From Pseudomonas poae (lineage in GTDB: Bacteria; Pseudomonadota; Gammaproteobacteria; Pseudomonadales; Pseudomonadaceae): 64,000 nt of DNA. This document shows positions 10,219-21,599 of this stretch, in pieces (position 1 is the first letter of the stretch; each line of letters opens with the position of its first letter). The position numbers were made by a program, and so were the translations under genes. The notes below the pieces were generated by a model. That model made no database searches and was not told the DNA's origin. It saw nothing but the letters and a program-made list of their open reading frames with translations. The stretch covers positions 186,001 through 250,000 of the forward strand of contig NZ_JYLI01000008.1 of NCBI RefSeq assembly GCF_001439785.1. Reading direction: 5' to 3'.

Positions 10219-10998
10219 TCAGATGGTCAGGGTCCAGTCGTAGTCCACGATCAGCGGCGCGTGCTGCGAGAAGCGCGGCTGGCGCGGCAGGCGTGCGCTG
10301 CGAACAAACCGGCGCAGTCCTGGGGTCAGCAACTGGTAGTCGAAGCGCCAGCCCAGGTTGAGCATCTCGGCCTGCTCGTTGTCTGGCCACCAGCTGTACT
10401 GGTCGCCTTCACGGCTGACTTCGCGCAGGGCATCCACATAGCCCATGTTGCCGACAATCTCGTCCATCCAGGCCCGTTCCGGCGCCAGGAAACCCGGGGA
10501 TTGCTGGCTGTCGCGCCAGTTCTTGATATCCAGCTTCTGTTGCGCCACATACAGCGAGCCACAGTAAATGTACTCGCGACGTTTGCGCCGCTGTTTATCC
10601 AGGTAACGGGCGAAATCGTCCATTAGCTTGAACTTCTGGTTCAAGTCTTCATCGCCGTTCTGCCCCGAAGGGAGCAGCAAGGTCGCGATGCTGACCTTGT
10701 CGAAATCGGCTTGCAGGTAGCGCCCGTAGCGGTCGGCTGTCTCAAAGCCCAGGCCGCTGATGACCGCCTTGGGTTGCAACCGCGAATACAAAGCCACGCC
10801 ACCTTGGGTGGGCACTTCGGCATCGCAGGCATAAAGGAAGTAGCCATCCAGTTGGAAGGCTGGGTCGTCCAGTTCAAAGGCGGAGGCGCGGGTGTCCTGC
10901 AGGCAGATGACGTCGGCATTCTGTGCTTGCAGCCAACTGAGCAAACCACGCTCGACTGCAGCCTGAATACCATTGACGTTCACACTGATGATCCGCAT
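10219..10998 (-). CDS. crc: Catabolite repression control protein Crc
   Basis: Crc works with Hfq to repress translation of catabolic mRNAs when preferred carbon sources are present in Pseudomonas. The 259-residue product has the exonuclease III/endonuclease fold (MRIISVNVNGIQAA start, VICLQDTRAS). It lacks the usual catalytic ending of true ExoIII: the region reads WRFDYQLLTPGL. The ATG at 10998 matches the family; an upstream ATG at 11034 would add 12 unrelated residues. It is divergent from pyrE, exactly as in other Pseudomonas. Confidence 0.95.
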   Translation of the reverse strand: MRIISVNVNGIQAAVERGLLSWLQAQNADVICLQDTRASAFELDDPAFQLDGYFLYACDAEVPTQGGVALYSRLQPKAVISGLGFETADRYGRYLQADFDKVSIATLLLPSGQNGDEDLNQKFKLMDDFARYLDKQRRKRREYIYCGSLYVAQQKLDIKNWRDSQQSPGFLAPERAWMDEIVGNMGYVDALREVSREGDQYSWWPDNEQAEMLNLGWRFDYQLLTPGLRRFVRSARLPRQPRFSQHAPLIVDYDWTLTI

Positions 10999-11080
10999 AA
11001 ATGGCCCCAAAAATCGCGTGCGTGTATGATACACGCCGTCTACCTAATTAGCTAAATCCGTGGTATCTGAGGCTTTTTTC

Positions 11081-11725
11081 ATGCAGGCGTATCAACGCGA
11101 TTTCATTCGTTTTGCCATCGATCGCGGCGTTTTGCGCTTCGGTGAATTCACCCTGAAGTCCGGGCGCACCAGCCCGTATTTCTTCAATGCAGGCTTGTTC
11201 AACTCCGGTTCGGCGCTGGCTCAGTTGGGTCGTTTCTACGCGGCGGCCATCGTTGAAAGCGGGATTTCCTTTGACGTGCTGTTCGGCCCTGCCTACAAGG
11301 GCATCCCCCTGGCCGCCGCGACCGCCGTGGCCCTTGCCGAACATCACGGGCAGGATCTGCCTTGGTGTTTCAATCGCAAGGAGGCCAAGGCCCATGGCGA
11401 AGGTGGCAGCCTGGTGGGTGCACCGCTGACCGGCGACGTGCTAATCATCGACGACGTGATCACCGCCGGCACCGCGATCCGCGAAGTGATGCAGATCATC
11501 GCCTCGCAGGACGGCGCCAGGGCCGCCGGTGTGCTGATTGCGCTGAACCGCCAGGAACGCGGCAACGGCGAGTTGTCGGCCATCCAGGAGGTGGAGCGCG
11601 ATTTCGGTATTCCGGTGGTGAGCATCGTGTCGTTGAACCAGGTGTTGCAGTTCCTGGAAGATGATCCGCAGCTCAAGCAGCATTTGCCGGCGGTGCGTGC
11701 GTACCGCGAACAGTTCGGCGTCTGA
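11081..11725 (+). CDS. pyrE: Orotate phosphoribosyltransferase
   Basis: Makes orotidine 5'-phosphate from orotate and PRPP in pyrimidine synthesis. The 214-residue product starts [20 protein letters not shown] and has the PRPP-binding motif [14 protein letters not shown] (about residues 121-134). The ATG at 11081 fits the family length; an earlier in-frame ATG at 11060 would add seven residues. It faces away from crc and meets argB tail to tail across a REP palindrome. Confidence 0.97.
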   Translation: MQAYQRDFIRFAIDRGVLRFGEFTLKSGRTSPYFFNAGLFNSGSALAQLGRFYAAAIVESGISFDVLFGPAYKGIPLAAATAVALAEHHGQDLPWCFNRKEAKAHGEGGSLVGAPLTGDVLIIDDVITAGTAIREVMQIIASQDGARAAGVLIALNRQERGNGELSAIQEVERDFGIPVVSIVSLNQVLQFLEDDPQLKQHLPAVRAYREQFGV

Positions 11726-11752
11726 CACCGATAGCGCTGTGTCAGAAAGACA

Positions 11753-11782
11753 ATGTGGGAGGGAGCAAACCCCCTCCCACAT
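11753..11782. repeat. REP palindrome between pyrE and argB
   Basis: ATGTGGGAGGG and its inverted partner lie between two converging genes and end in a T-run. It probably also serves as a terminator. Confidence 0.8.
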
Positions 11783-11799
11783 TTTGATTACGGCGGTGT

Positions 11800-14123
<2,324 letters not shown>

Positions 14124-14387
14124 CGCGGGGGGAATCTCCATAAGAAAGGGGCAAGGCTGGCCTTTAACTGACTGACCGGCAGGCTCAAACTGAAGGGTAT
14201 GACGGCGTTTTCGGCGGGGAGTTCGTAGTGCAAAAAGGCCATCGGCGCGTCAGCGTCTGCCCTACTAAAGCGTAATGCCTTGATTTTTCTGAGAAAATCT
14301 CGCTGATTAAATCCGCGCATTCTTCATCCTGAAAAGCCATGCGGTGGCGTCTGGCCGGATAAACGCATCCGGCCAGATTCAGCTTAG

Positions 14388-14843
14388 TCAGTGGCTGCCA
14401 GAATGCCCAAAACCACCTGCGCCGCGTTGTGTTTCATCAAATTCCTGGACCAGTTCGAATTGCGCCTGCACCACGGGCACCAGCACCAGTTGGGCGATGC
14501 GTTCGCCTACGGCAATGTTGAACGCTGTCTGACCACGGTTCCAGCACGACACCATCAGCTCGCCCTGGTAGTCGGAGTCGATCAGGCCCACCAGGTTGCC
14601 CAGCACGATGCCATGTTTGTGGCCAAGGCCCGAGCGCGGCAGGATCAGCGCGGCCAGGCCCGGGTCGCCGACGTAGATCGACAGGCCGGTGGGAATCAGG
14701 ATCGTCTGGCCTGGTTCGAGAACGGTGTCCTGCTTGAGCATGGCGCGCAGGTCCAGACCGGCGGAACCGGGGGTGGCGTAGGCGGGCAGCGGGAAGTCGG
14801 TGCCGATGCGGGGGTCGAGGATCTTGGCTTGCAAAGCGTGCAT
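14388..14843 (-). CDS. dut: dUTP diphosphatase
   Basis: Hydrolyses dUTP to dUMP, keeping uracil out of DNA. The 151-residue trimeric-type enzyme shows the conserved motifs in order: [39 protein letters not shown] and the C-terminal [12 protein letters not shown] arm that closes the active site. It follows coaBC by 5 bases, a pairing found in most gamma-proteobacteria. Confidence 0.97.
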   Translation of the reverse strand: MHALQAKILDPRIGTDFPLPAYATPGSAGLDLRAMLKQDTVLEPGQTILIPTGLSIYVGDPGLAALILPRSGLGHKHGIVLGNLVGLIDSDYQGELMVSCWNRGQTAFNIAVGERIAQLVLVPVVQAQFELVQEFDETQRGAGGFGHSGSH

Positions 14844-14848
14844 GGAGA

Positions 14849-16057
14849 TTAAACCTGGTTCAGCCGTAGGGCGATAAAAGAGATCAGTTGGCGGGCAATC
14901 TTGCCCTTGCTGGTCTGGGCGAAAAGGGTGGCGTGCAGCTCGCGGTCAATCACGCTGCAGGCGTTTTCCTCGCTGTTGAAGCCGATGCTGGGGTTGGCGA
15001 CATCATTGGCAACGATCAGGTCGAGGTTTTTATCTTTCAGTTTGCGTGCTGCGTAGTCGAGCAGGTGTTCGGTCTCGGCCGCGAAGCCGACGCTGAACGG
15101 GCGGTCCGGGCGGGTGGCGATGGTGGCCAGGATGTCCGGGTTGCGCACCATTTGCAGGAGCAGGCCGTCACCGTTTGTAGGGTCTTTCTTGAGCTTTTGC
15201 GGGGCGATGACTTCCGGGCGGTAATCCGCAACCGCTGCCGAGGCGATAAACAGGTCGCACGGAATCGCGGCTTCACAGGCTGCCAGCATGTCCCGGGCGC
15301 TGACTACGTCGATTCGCGTGACGCGATCGGGGGTCGGCAGATGCACCGGGCCGGTGATCAGGGTGACGCGCGCGCCTGCCTCGACCGCCGCTTCCGCCAG
15401 GGCAAAGCCCATTTTTCCTGAGCTATGGTTGGTGATGTAGCGCACCGGGTCGATGTTTTCCTGGGTCGGGCCTGCGGTAATCAGCACGTGCCTGCCGGTC
15501 AGCGCCAGGTGCTGGAAGCACTCGGCGGCGCACAGCGCCAGATCGTTGGCTTCGAGCATGCGGCCCATGCCGACGTCGCCGCAGGCTTGGCTGCCGGATG
15601 CCGGGCCGAACACCTTGAGGCCACGGCTTTGCAGGAGCTGGGTGTTGGCCTGGGTGGCCGGGTCGCGCCACATGGCCTGATTCATCGCCGGGGCAATGGC
15701 GACGGTGGCGTCGGTGGCCAGTACCAGGGTGGTCAGCAGGTCATCGGCGATGCCTTGGGCCAGGCGCGCGATCAGGTCGGCGGTGGCCGGAGCGATGAGC
15801 ACCAGGTCTGCCCATTTGGCCAGTTCGATATGGCCCATGGCAGCTTCGGCGGCCGGGTCCAGCAGGTCCAGGTGAACCGGGTGGCCCGACAGGGCCTGCA
15901 TGGTCAGCGGCGTGATGAACTCGCTGCCGCCGCGGGTCATGACCACGCGCACTTCGGCGCCCTGGTCCAGGAGCCTGCGAACCAGCTCTGCGCTCTTGTA
16001 GGCGGCAATGCCGCCGCCGACGCCGAGAACGATGCGTTTCCGATACAGACGCTGCAT
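14849..16057 (-). CDS. coaBC: Bifunctional phosphopantothenoylcysteine synthetase/decarboxylase
   Basis: Two consecutive steps of coenzyme A synthesis. The N-terminal flavoprotein decarboxylase half (about 1-190) has GGIAAYKS, the PAMNQAMW motif and the active-site Cys in [13 protein letters not shown]. The C-terminal synthetase half carries [18 protein letters not shown] and the KLKK loop. At 402 residues it is normal length. It is the first gene of coaBC-dut and is divergent from radC. Confidence 0.97.
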   Translation of the reverse strand: MQRLYRKRIVLGVGGGIAAYKSAELVRRLLDQGAEVRVVMTRGGSEFITPLTMQALSGHPVHLDLLDPAAEAAMGHIELAKWADLVLIAPATADLIARLAQGIADDLLTTLVLATDATVAIAPAMNQAMWRDPATQANTQLLQSRGLKVFGPASGSQACGDVGMGRMLEANDLALCAAECFQHLALTGRHVLITAGPTQENIDPVRYITNHSSGKMGFALAEAAVEAGARVTLITGPVHLPTPDRVTRIDVVSARDMLAACEAAIPCDLFIASAAVADYRPEVIAPQKLKKDPTNGDGLLLQMVRNPDILATIATRPDRPFSVGFAAETEHLLDYAARKLKDKNLDLIVANDVANPSIGFNSEENACSVIDRELHATLFAQTSKGKIARQLISFIALRLNQV

Positions 16058-16209
16058 TGGTTTGCCTTTCCAGTTCAGTGAAGCCAGTTCAGTGACGCCT
16101 GCGATGCCTGCTCCCCAGGTGAAATCGCAGGCAAAAAAGAGGGCCTACGATAACACAGCGTCCGCCTGGCAACAGCGGCGCGCAGGGTGCATATGGAGAG
16201 GGGCGTGAC

Positions 16210-16884
16210 ATGAGTATTCGCGATTGGCCAGCCGCTGAGCGGCCGCGGGAGAGGCTTCTGGAATGGGGGGCGGCGAGTCTGTCAGACGCCGAATTGCTGG
16301 CAATCTTTCTGCGTACCGGGGTGTGCGGTCTGAGCGCGGTGGACCTGGCGCGCCATCTGTTGACGCGCTTTGGCGGCCTGCGTCCGCTGCTGGAGGCCAG
16401 CCAGACACTGTTCAATCAGCAACTGGGCCTGGGCCCGGCAAAATACGCCCAGCTGCAGGTGGTAATGGAAATCGCCCGGCGCCATATGGCCGAGGGTTTG
16501 CGCCATTATTCGGTGCTGGAAAGCCCCGAAGCCGTGCGCGATTACCTCAAGGCGCTGCTGCGCCATGAACCTCACGAGATTTTTGGCTGCCTGTTTCTTG
16601 ATTCCAGGCATCGCGTGCTGGGTTTCGAGGCATTGTCCCAAGGCACCATCGACAAGGCGCAGGTTTATCCCAGGCAGGTGGTCAAGCGTGCGCTGGCCTA
16701 CAACGCGGCGGCGTTAATCCTGTGTCACAACCATCCTTCGGGCAGTGCCGAACCCAGTGCGGCTGATCGAAAATTGACCAGGACCTTGCAAAGCGCCCTG
16801 GAAATGGTGGATGTGCGGGTGCTGGATCACATCATCGTGGGTGACGGTGATCCATTATCGATGGCGGAGTACGGCTGGATGTAA
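16210..16884 (+). CDS. radC: RadC/YicR-family JAB1/MPN-domain protein
   Basis: A 224-residue RadC protein. The N-terminal helix-hairpin-helix part (about 1-80) is followed by the MPN metalloprotease-like domain with the zinc motif [20 protein letters not shown] (His, His and Asp). Despite the historical name, a role in DNA repair has not held up and its biochemical activity is unsettled. It is divergent from coaBC, the usual place. Confidence 0.93.
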   Translation: MSIRDWPAAERPRERLLEWGAASLSDAELLAIFLRTGVCGLSAVDLARHLLTRFGGLRPLLEASQTLFNQQLGLGPAKYAQLQVVMEIARRHMAEGLRHYSVLESPEAVRDYLKALLRHEPHEIFGCLFLDSRHRVLGFEALSQGTIDKAQVYPRQVVKRALAYNAAALILCHNHPSGSAEPSAADRKLTRTLQSALEMVDVRVLDHIIVGDGDPLSMAEYGWM

Positions 16885-16902
16885 CGTCACCTGCCGCAAC
16901 GA

Positions 16903-18495
16903 TCAGGGTTTGACATTGACCCTGGAGAAATCCTGCCGGCCAAACGGACTCACCTGGTACCCCTCGACATTCTTGCGCGTCAGGGCAAACGCCGTTGGAT
17001 GTGCCAACGGCAACCACAGCGCCTGTTGCTGGATCTGCGCCTGGGCCTGCTGGTACAGCTTGCTGCGCACCCCTTGTTCGCTGGTGGTCTTGCCGGCGCT
17101 GATGAGTTTGTCCAGCGCAGGGTCGCAATAGCGGGCGAAGTTGGTGCCGGATTTGACTGCCGCGCAGGAAAACTGCGGGGTCAGGAAGTTATCCGGGTCG
17201 CCGTTGTCACCCGCCCAGCCCATGAACAGCAGGTCATGCTCACCTGCCTTGGCGCGGCGGATCAGCTCGCCCCACTCGATCACGCGGATCTCGGCCTTAA
17301 TGCCGACCTTGGCCAGGTCTGCCTGCAACAGTTGTGCGCCCAGACTCGGGTTGGGGTTCAGCAGGCTGCCAGTGGGACGCGTCCAGAGGGTGGTTTTGAA
17401 GCCGTCCTTGAGTCCGGCGCGCGCCAGCAGGGCTTTGGCCTTGGCGAGGTCCTGTGGATAGCCCGGCAAGTCCTTGGCGTAGCTCCAGGTGTTGGGTGGG
17501 AACGGACCGTTGGCTGCCTCGGCGGTGCCTTCAAACACCGCTTTAAGGTAACTGTCCTTGTCAAAGGCCAGGTTGATGGCCTGGCGCACTTCCGGTTTGT
17601 CCAGCGGCGGATGCTGGCTGTTGATGGCAACGAAAGCGGTCATGAACGCTGCGGTTTTTTCCACCTTGAGCGCCGGGTCTTTCTCGGCTTCGCTCACGTC
17701 CAGAGGCTTGGGCGACAGGGCGATCTGGCATTCATCACGGTGCAGTTTCTGCAGACGCACATTGGCGTCCGGGGTAATGGCAAAGATCAGGTTGTCCACC
17801 GCCGGTTTACCGGCGAAATACTCCGGGTTGGCCTTGTAGCGCACCACGGCGTCCTTCTGGAACCGCGTAAAAATGAACGGGCCGGTGCCGACGGGCTGGC
17901 TGTTGAGCTTCTCCGGAGTGCCGGCCTTGAGCAGTTTGTCGGCGTATTCGGCCGGGTAGATCGAGGCAAAGCCCATGCTCAGCGTCGCGAGGAAGGTCGA
18001 GTCGGCGTGATCCAGAGTAAAGCGCACCGTCAGCGGGTCGAGGGCATCGATCTTCTTGACCAGCGTGGGTAATTGCAGCGATTGCGCGTGGGGGAAGCCG
18101 CTCTGGGCGATCTTGTGCCAGGAGTTGGCCGGGTCGAGCATGCGTTCGAAGCTGAAGCGCACGTCTTCAGCTGTGAGGGTGCGGCTCGGAGTGAAATACG
18201 CGGTGCGATGGAATTTCACGTCGGGGTGCAGCTTGAAGGTGTAGGTCAAGCCGTCCGGCGAAACATCCCAGCTGTCCGCCAGGCTCGGCACCAGCTTGCC
18301 GCTGTTCGCGTCGTAGTCCACCAGACGGTTCATCAGCACATCGGCCGAGGCATTGGTGGTAGTCAGCGAGTTGTATTGCACCACATCGAACCCTTCGGGG
18401 CTGGCCTCGGTGCACACGCTCAGATTGGTGGCCGCAGACGCCAGCGGGGCGATGAAGAAAGGGGCTAGCAAGAGCGGTAGGGCAGCGAGGCGCAT
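16903..18495 (-). CDS. Periplasmic peptide-type ABC transporter solute-binding protein
   Basis: A 530-residue periplasmic binding protein of the SBP family 5 (DppA/OppA). A Sec signal ends at about residue 21 (ASA/AT). The family signature is in the FKLHPDVKFH region, and VGTGPFIF is also present. No permease or ATPase gene is next to it, so it must rely on components encoded elsewhere, as several DppA paralogues do in Pseudomonas. The ligand (dipeptide, or a related small molecule) cannot be fixed from sequence. Confidence 0.88.
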   Translation of the reverse strand: MRLAALPLLLAPFFIAPLASAATNLSVCTEASPEGFDVVQYNSLTTTNASADVLMNRLVDYDANSGKLVPSLADSWDVSPDGLTYTFKLHPDVKFHRTAYFTPSRTLTAEDVRFSFERMLDPANSWHKIAQSGFPHAQSLQLPTLVKKIDALDPLTVRFTLDHADSTFLATLSMGFASIYPAEYADKLLKAGTPEKLNSQPVGTGPFIFTRFQKDAVVRYKANPEYFAGKPAVDNLIFAITPDANVRLQKLHRDECQIALSPKPLDVSEAEKDPALKVEKTAAFMTAFVAINSQHPPLDKPEVRQAINLAFDKDSYLKAVFEGTAEAANGPFPPNTWSYAKDLPGYPQDLAKAKALLARAGLKDGFKTTLWTRPTGSLLNPNPSLGAQLLQADLAKVGIKAEIRVIEWGELIRRAKAGEHDLLFMGWAGDNGDPDNFLTPQFSCAAVKSGTNFARYCDPALDKLISAGKTTSEQGVRSKLYQQAQAQIQQQALWLPLAHPTAFALTRKNVEGYQVSPFGRQDFSRVNVKP

Positions 18496-18776
18496 GGTCG
18501 GTTTCCTTTGCAGATCGAAGGCCCATCTGCGAGTGCAGTCTGGAAAAGTCCTACCGTAGTGGTCTGATGAATAAATGACTAGCCCATTTTTGCCTGTGCT
18601 TTTGCCGTAAATGCTGTTTTGATGGCGCCTCAGACGGTAACGCGCTGCGCTTTGCGGCGCGCACGGGCGCTGAAAATCATTCTGTGCGACGAGCGGTCGG
18701 CTATGGCAGCGGCCCCTCCTGGCAACGGTTCAGGCGGCAACTGCGCAGATTTACGCCGGTAAAAACATACGGGCTG

Positions 18777-18805
18777 TTGTTGCGTCAGGGTCTTTCTGGT
18801 ATAAA
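18777..18805 (+). promoter_or_regulatory. Sigma-70 promoter for rpmB-rpmG
   Basis: TTGTTG and TATAAA with a 17-base spacer. It lies in the 458-base gap 18496-18953, which has no gene, and leaves a leader of about 140 bases before rpmB. Confidence 0.6.
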
Positions 18806-18909
18806 GCAGCGCTCTTTTCTAGGGGCCCGGTTCCTTCACTGTAGGTGTAGCCGGTAAGACCCTTAAAGAAACGCGGCGCCTGGCGCCAAATGACTGAGAG
18901 ATTAAGCGG

Positions 18910-18928
18910 CCAACCCATGCCGGGTTGG
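18910..18928 (+). promoter_or_regulatory. Leader hairpin upstream of rpmB
   Basis: CCAACCC-ATGCC-GGGTTGG forms a 7-bp stem with a 5-base loop, 25 bases before the rpmB start. A second GGCGCC repeat lies just upstream. It may be a ribosomal-protein leader, but I know of no named motif that it matches. Confidence 0.4.
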
Positions 18929-18953
18929 GCATGTGGTTTTAGAGGGCTGAGGC

Positions 18954-19187
18954 ATGTCGAGAGTCTGTCAAGTTACCGGTAAGGGTCCGGTGACTGGGAA
19001 TAACATTTCCCACGCAAATAACAAAACCCGTCGTCGTTTCCTGCCGAACCTGCAGCATCACCGCTTCTGGGTTGAAGAAGAGAAACGTTTTGTTCGCCTG
19101 CGTGTATCTGCCAAAGGCATGCGTATCATCGACAAGCGTGGCATCACTGTCGTGCTGGCCGAAATCCGCGCCGCCGGCAAGATCTAA
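18954..19187 (+). CDS. rpmB: 50S ribosomal protein L28
   Basis: The 77-residue basic protein starts [17 protein letters not shown], the L28 signature, and ends in the usual [15 protein letters not shown] tail. It is followed 11 bases later by rpmG, the standard L28-L33 pair. Confidence 0.98.
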   Translation: MSRVCQVTGKGPVTGNNISHANNKTRRRFLPNLQHHRFWVEEEKRFVRLRVSAKGMRIIDKRGITVVLAEIRAAGKI

Positions 19188-19198
19188 GGAGCTCTATC

Positions 19199-19354
19199 AT
19201 GCGTGAATTGATTCGAATGATCTCTAGCGCCGGTACTGGTCACTTCTACACTACCGACAAGAACAAGCGTACTACTCCGGACAAGCTCGAAAAGAAAATG
19301 TTCGACCCGCGCGTTCGCAAGCACGTGATCTACAAAGAAGGCAAAATCAAGTAA
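19199..19354 (+). CDS. rpmG: 50S ribosomal protein L33
   Basis: A 51-residue protein starting [19 protein letters not shown] and ending [11 protein letters not shown]. It has no CxxC pairs, so it is the zinc-independent type. AAGGAGCTC lies just ahead of its ATG, and a strong terminator follows 18 bases after the stop. Confidence 0.97.
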   Translation: MRELIRMISSAGTGHFYTTDKNKRTTPDKLEKKMFDPRVRKHVIYKEGKIK

Positions 19355-19372
19355 TTGATTTTCCTCCTTGTG

Positions 19373-19409
19373 AAAAAAAGCCCGTCTCTCACGATTCGGG
19401 CTTTTTTTT
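19373..19409 (+). terminator. Terminator after rpmB-rpmG
   Basis: AAAGCCCG and CGGGCTTT form the stem, followed by a run of T. The A-run on the other side means it can also serve the converging cupin gene. Confidence 0.92.
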
Positions 19410-19426
19410 GCCTGGGATTTGCCTGA

Positions 19427-19789
19427 TCAGGTTTTCTGTTCGAACACCACATAGATCTTGCGGCAAGCCTCCAGCACTTCCCAGGTGCCGCTGAAGCCGG
19501 CTGGTATCACGAAGCGGTCGCCAGCACGCAGGGTCTTGGCGTTGCCCTCGCCATCCCGCAACACCGACACACCCTGCACAATCTCGCAGTACTCGTGTTC
19601 GGTGTAATTGACCTTCCACTGCCCGACGTCCCCTTCCCACACCCCGGCACTCATCTGGCCGCATGGACTGTTGTAGTGGTTGTAGAGAGTCTGTTCGGGA
19701 TCGCCCTTGAGGATTTTTTCGGCGGCAGGGCGATAGCGTTCGGGGGCGGTGCTGGCTTGGCTGAAGTCGACGATATCCTGGATGCTCAT
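19427..19789 (-). CDS. Small cupin-domain protein
   Basis: A 120-residue single-domain cupin. The first motif reads EGDVGQWKVNYTEHEYCEIVQG (about 53-74, here split over two strands) and the second is AGDRFVIPAGFSGTWEVLE. This resembles the EutQ-like DUF861 group, in which metal ligands are often partly lost. It lies next to the aldehyde dehydrogenase gene, in the polyamine catabolism region, so a role in that pathway is possible but not shown. Confidence 0.82.
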   Translation of the reverse strand: MSIQDIVDFSQASTAPERYRPAAEKILKGDPEQTLYNHYNSPCGQMSAGVWEGDVGQWKVNYTEHEYCEIVQGVSVLRDGEGNAKTLRAGDRFVIPAGFSGTWEVLEACRKIYVVFEQKT

Positions 19790-20019
19790 GTGCGTGTCCC
19801 GTCTGGCCTGCGGTAGGAGAGCCCAAAGTCTATGTTTATTAAAATGAACATCGCAAGGGCGTTTTCCGGCGTTATGTCAAATATATTGAAACATCACCAG
19901 CCGCTGGTTTAGGGTGGCAGCTGCCTTGAGCCGAACAGCAGGCTGGCCGGGCACGCATTCTTTAAGGCGGCCGGGGGGATAGCCCCCGGCCCTTGTACTC
20001 ATAAGAGGAGGACACTTGC

Positions 20020-21513
20020 ATGACCACCCTGACCCGTGCCGACTGGGAACAACGCGCCAAGGACCTGAAGATCGAAGGTCGCGCCTATATCAATGGCGAA
20101 TACACCGCCGCCGCTTCCGGTGACACCTTCGAGTGCATCAGCCCGGTTGACGGCCGCCTGCTGGCTACCATCGCCAGCTGTGACGTCGCCGACGCCCAGC
20201 GCGCCGTGGAAAACGCCCGCGCCACCTTCAATTCCGGTGTCTGGTCGCGACTGGCGCCGGCCAAGCGCAAAGCCACGATGATCCGTTTCGCCGCGCTGCT
20301 CAAGGCCAATGCCGAAGAGCTGGCGCTGCTTGAGACCCTGGACATGGGCAAGCCGATCAGCGACTCCCTCAACATTGATGTGCCCGGTGCCGCCAATGCA
20401 CTGAGCTGGAGCGGCGAGGCGATCGACAAAATCTACGACGAAGTCGCCGCTACCCCTCACGATCAGCTGGGTCTGGTCACCCGCGAGCCGGTCGGCGTGG
20501 TGGGTGCCATCGTGCCGTGGAACTTCCCACTGATGATGGCCTGCTGGAAGCTGGGCCCTGCGCTGTCCACCGGCAACTCGGTAATCCTCAAGCCGTCCGA
20601 AAAGTCCCCGTTGACCGCCATCCGCATCGCCGCCCTGGCCGTTGAAGCCGGTATTCCCAAAGGCGTGTTCAACGTGCTGCCGGGCTACGGCCACACCGTG
20701 GGTAATGCGCTGGCGCTGCACATGGACGTCGACACCCTGGTGTTCACCGGTTCAACCAAGATCGCCAAGCAACTGTTGATCCGCTCCGGCGAATCGAACA
20801 TGAAGCGCGTGTGGCTGGAAGCCGGCGGCAAGAGCCCGAACATCGTGTTCGCCGATGCGCCGGACCTGCAGGCCGCCGCCAAATCCGCCGCCAGCGCCAT
20901 CGCCTTCAACCAGGGCGAAGTCTGCACCGCCGGTTCGCGCCTGCTGGTCGAGCGCTCGATCAAGGACAGCTTCCTGCCTCTGGTGATCGAAGCCCTCAAA
21001 GGCTGGAAGCCAGGCAACCCGCTGGACCCGGCCACCACTGTCGGCGCGCTGGTGGACACCCAGCAGATGAACACCGTGCTGTCTTACATCGAAGCCGGCC
21101 ATGCGGACGGCGCCAAGCTGGTCGCCGGCGGCAAGCGCATCCTCGAGGAAACCGGTGGCACCTATGTCGAGCCGACGATCTTCGACGGCGTGACCAATGC
21201 CATGAAGATCGCCCAGGAAGAGATCTTCGGCCCGGTGTTGTCGGTGATCACCTTCGACAGCGCGCAAGAGGCGGTCAGCATCGCCAACGACACTGTCTAC
21301 GGCCTGGCCGCTGCGGTGTGGACCGCCGATATCTCCAAGGCGCACCTGACCGCCAAGGCGCTGCGTGCAGGCAGTGTGTGGGTCAACCAGTACGACGGCG
21401 GCGACATGACCGCGCCGTTTGGTGGTTTCAAGCAGTCGGGTAATGGCCGCGACAAGTCGCTGCATGCGTTCGACAAATACACCGAACTGAAGTCGACCTG
21501 GATCAAGCTCTAA
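20020..21513 (+). CDS. kauB: Aldehyde dehydrogenase, KauB/PuuC type
   Basis: A 497-residue NAD(P)-dependent aldehyde dehydrogenase. The catalytic glutamate is in LEAGGKSPNIVFADA and the catalytic cysteine in NQGEVCTAGSR; the cofactor loop is FTGSTKIAK. The overall sequence looks like the Pseudomonas enzyme KauB (4-guanidinobutyraldehyde and gamma-glutamyl-aminobutyraldehyde oxidation) in arginine and polyamine breakdown. The preceding AGAGGAGG site is strong. The polyamine oxidase-like gene at 25046 and the PauR-like regulator at 30365 support this. Confidence 0.88.
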   Translation: MTTLTRADWEQRAKDLKIEGRAYINGEYTAAASGDTFECISPVDGRLLATIASCDVADAQRAVENARATFNSGVWSRLAPAKRKATMIRFAALLKANAEELALLETLDMGKPISDSLNIDVPGAANALSWSGEAIDKIYDEVAATPHDQLGLVTREPVGVVGAIVPWNFPLMMACWKLGPALSTGNSVILKPSEKSPLTAIRIAALAVEAGIPKGVFNVLPGYGHTVGNALALHMDVDTLVFTGSTKIAKQLLIRSGESNMKRVWLEAGGKSPNIVFADAPDLQAAAKSAASAIAFNQGEVCTAGSRLLVERSIKDSFLPLVIEALKGWKPGNPLDPATTVGALVDTQQMNTVLSYIEAGHADGAKLVAGGKRILEETGGTYVEPTIFDGVTNAMKIAQEEIFGPVLSVITFDSAQEAVSIANDTVYGLAAAVWTADISKAHLTAKALRAGSVWVNQYDGGDMTAPFGGFKQSGNGRDKSLHAFDKYTELKSTWIKL

Positions 21514-21553
21514 GTCACACCGCTGTCCAAAACTGTGTGACATGTATGAACTC

Positions 21554-21581
21554 TGTGGGAGGGGGCTTGCTCCCTTCCACA
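21554..21581. repeat. REP palindrome between kauB and the phospholipase D gene
   Basis: TGTGGGAGGGGGCTTGCTCCC-type palindrome (about 28 bases) between two converging genes. Confidence 0.8.
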
Positions 21582-21599
21582 GCTGATGTGCCATGGTTT

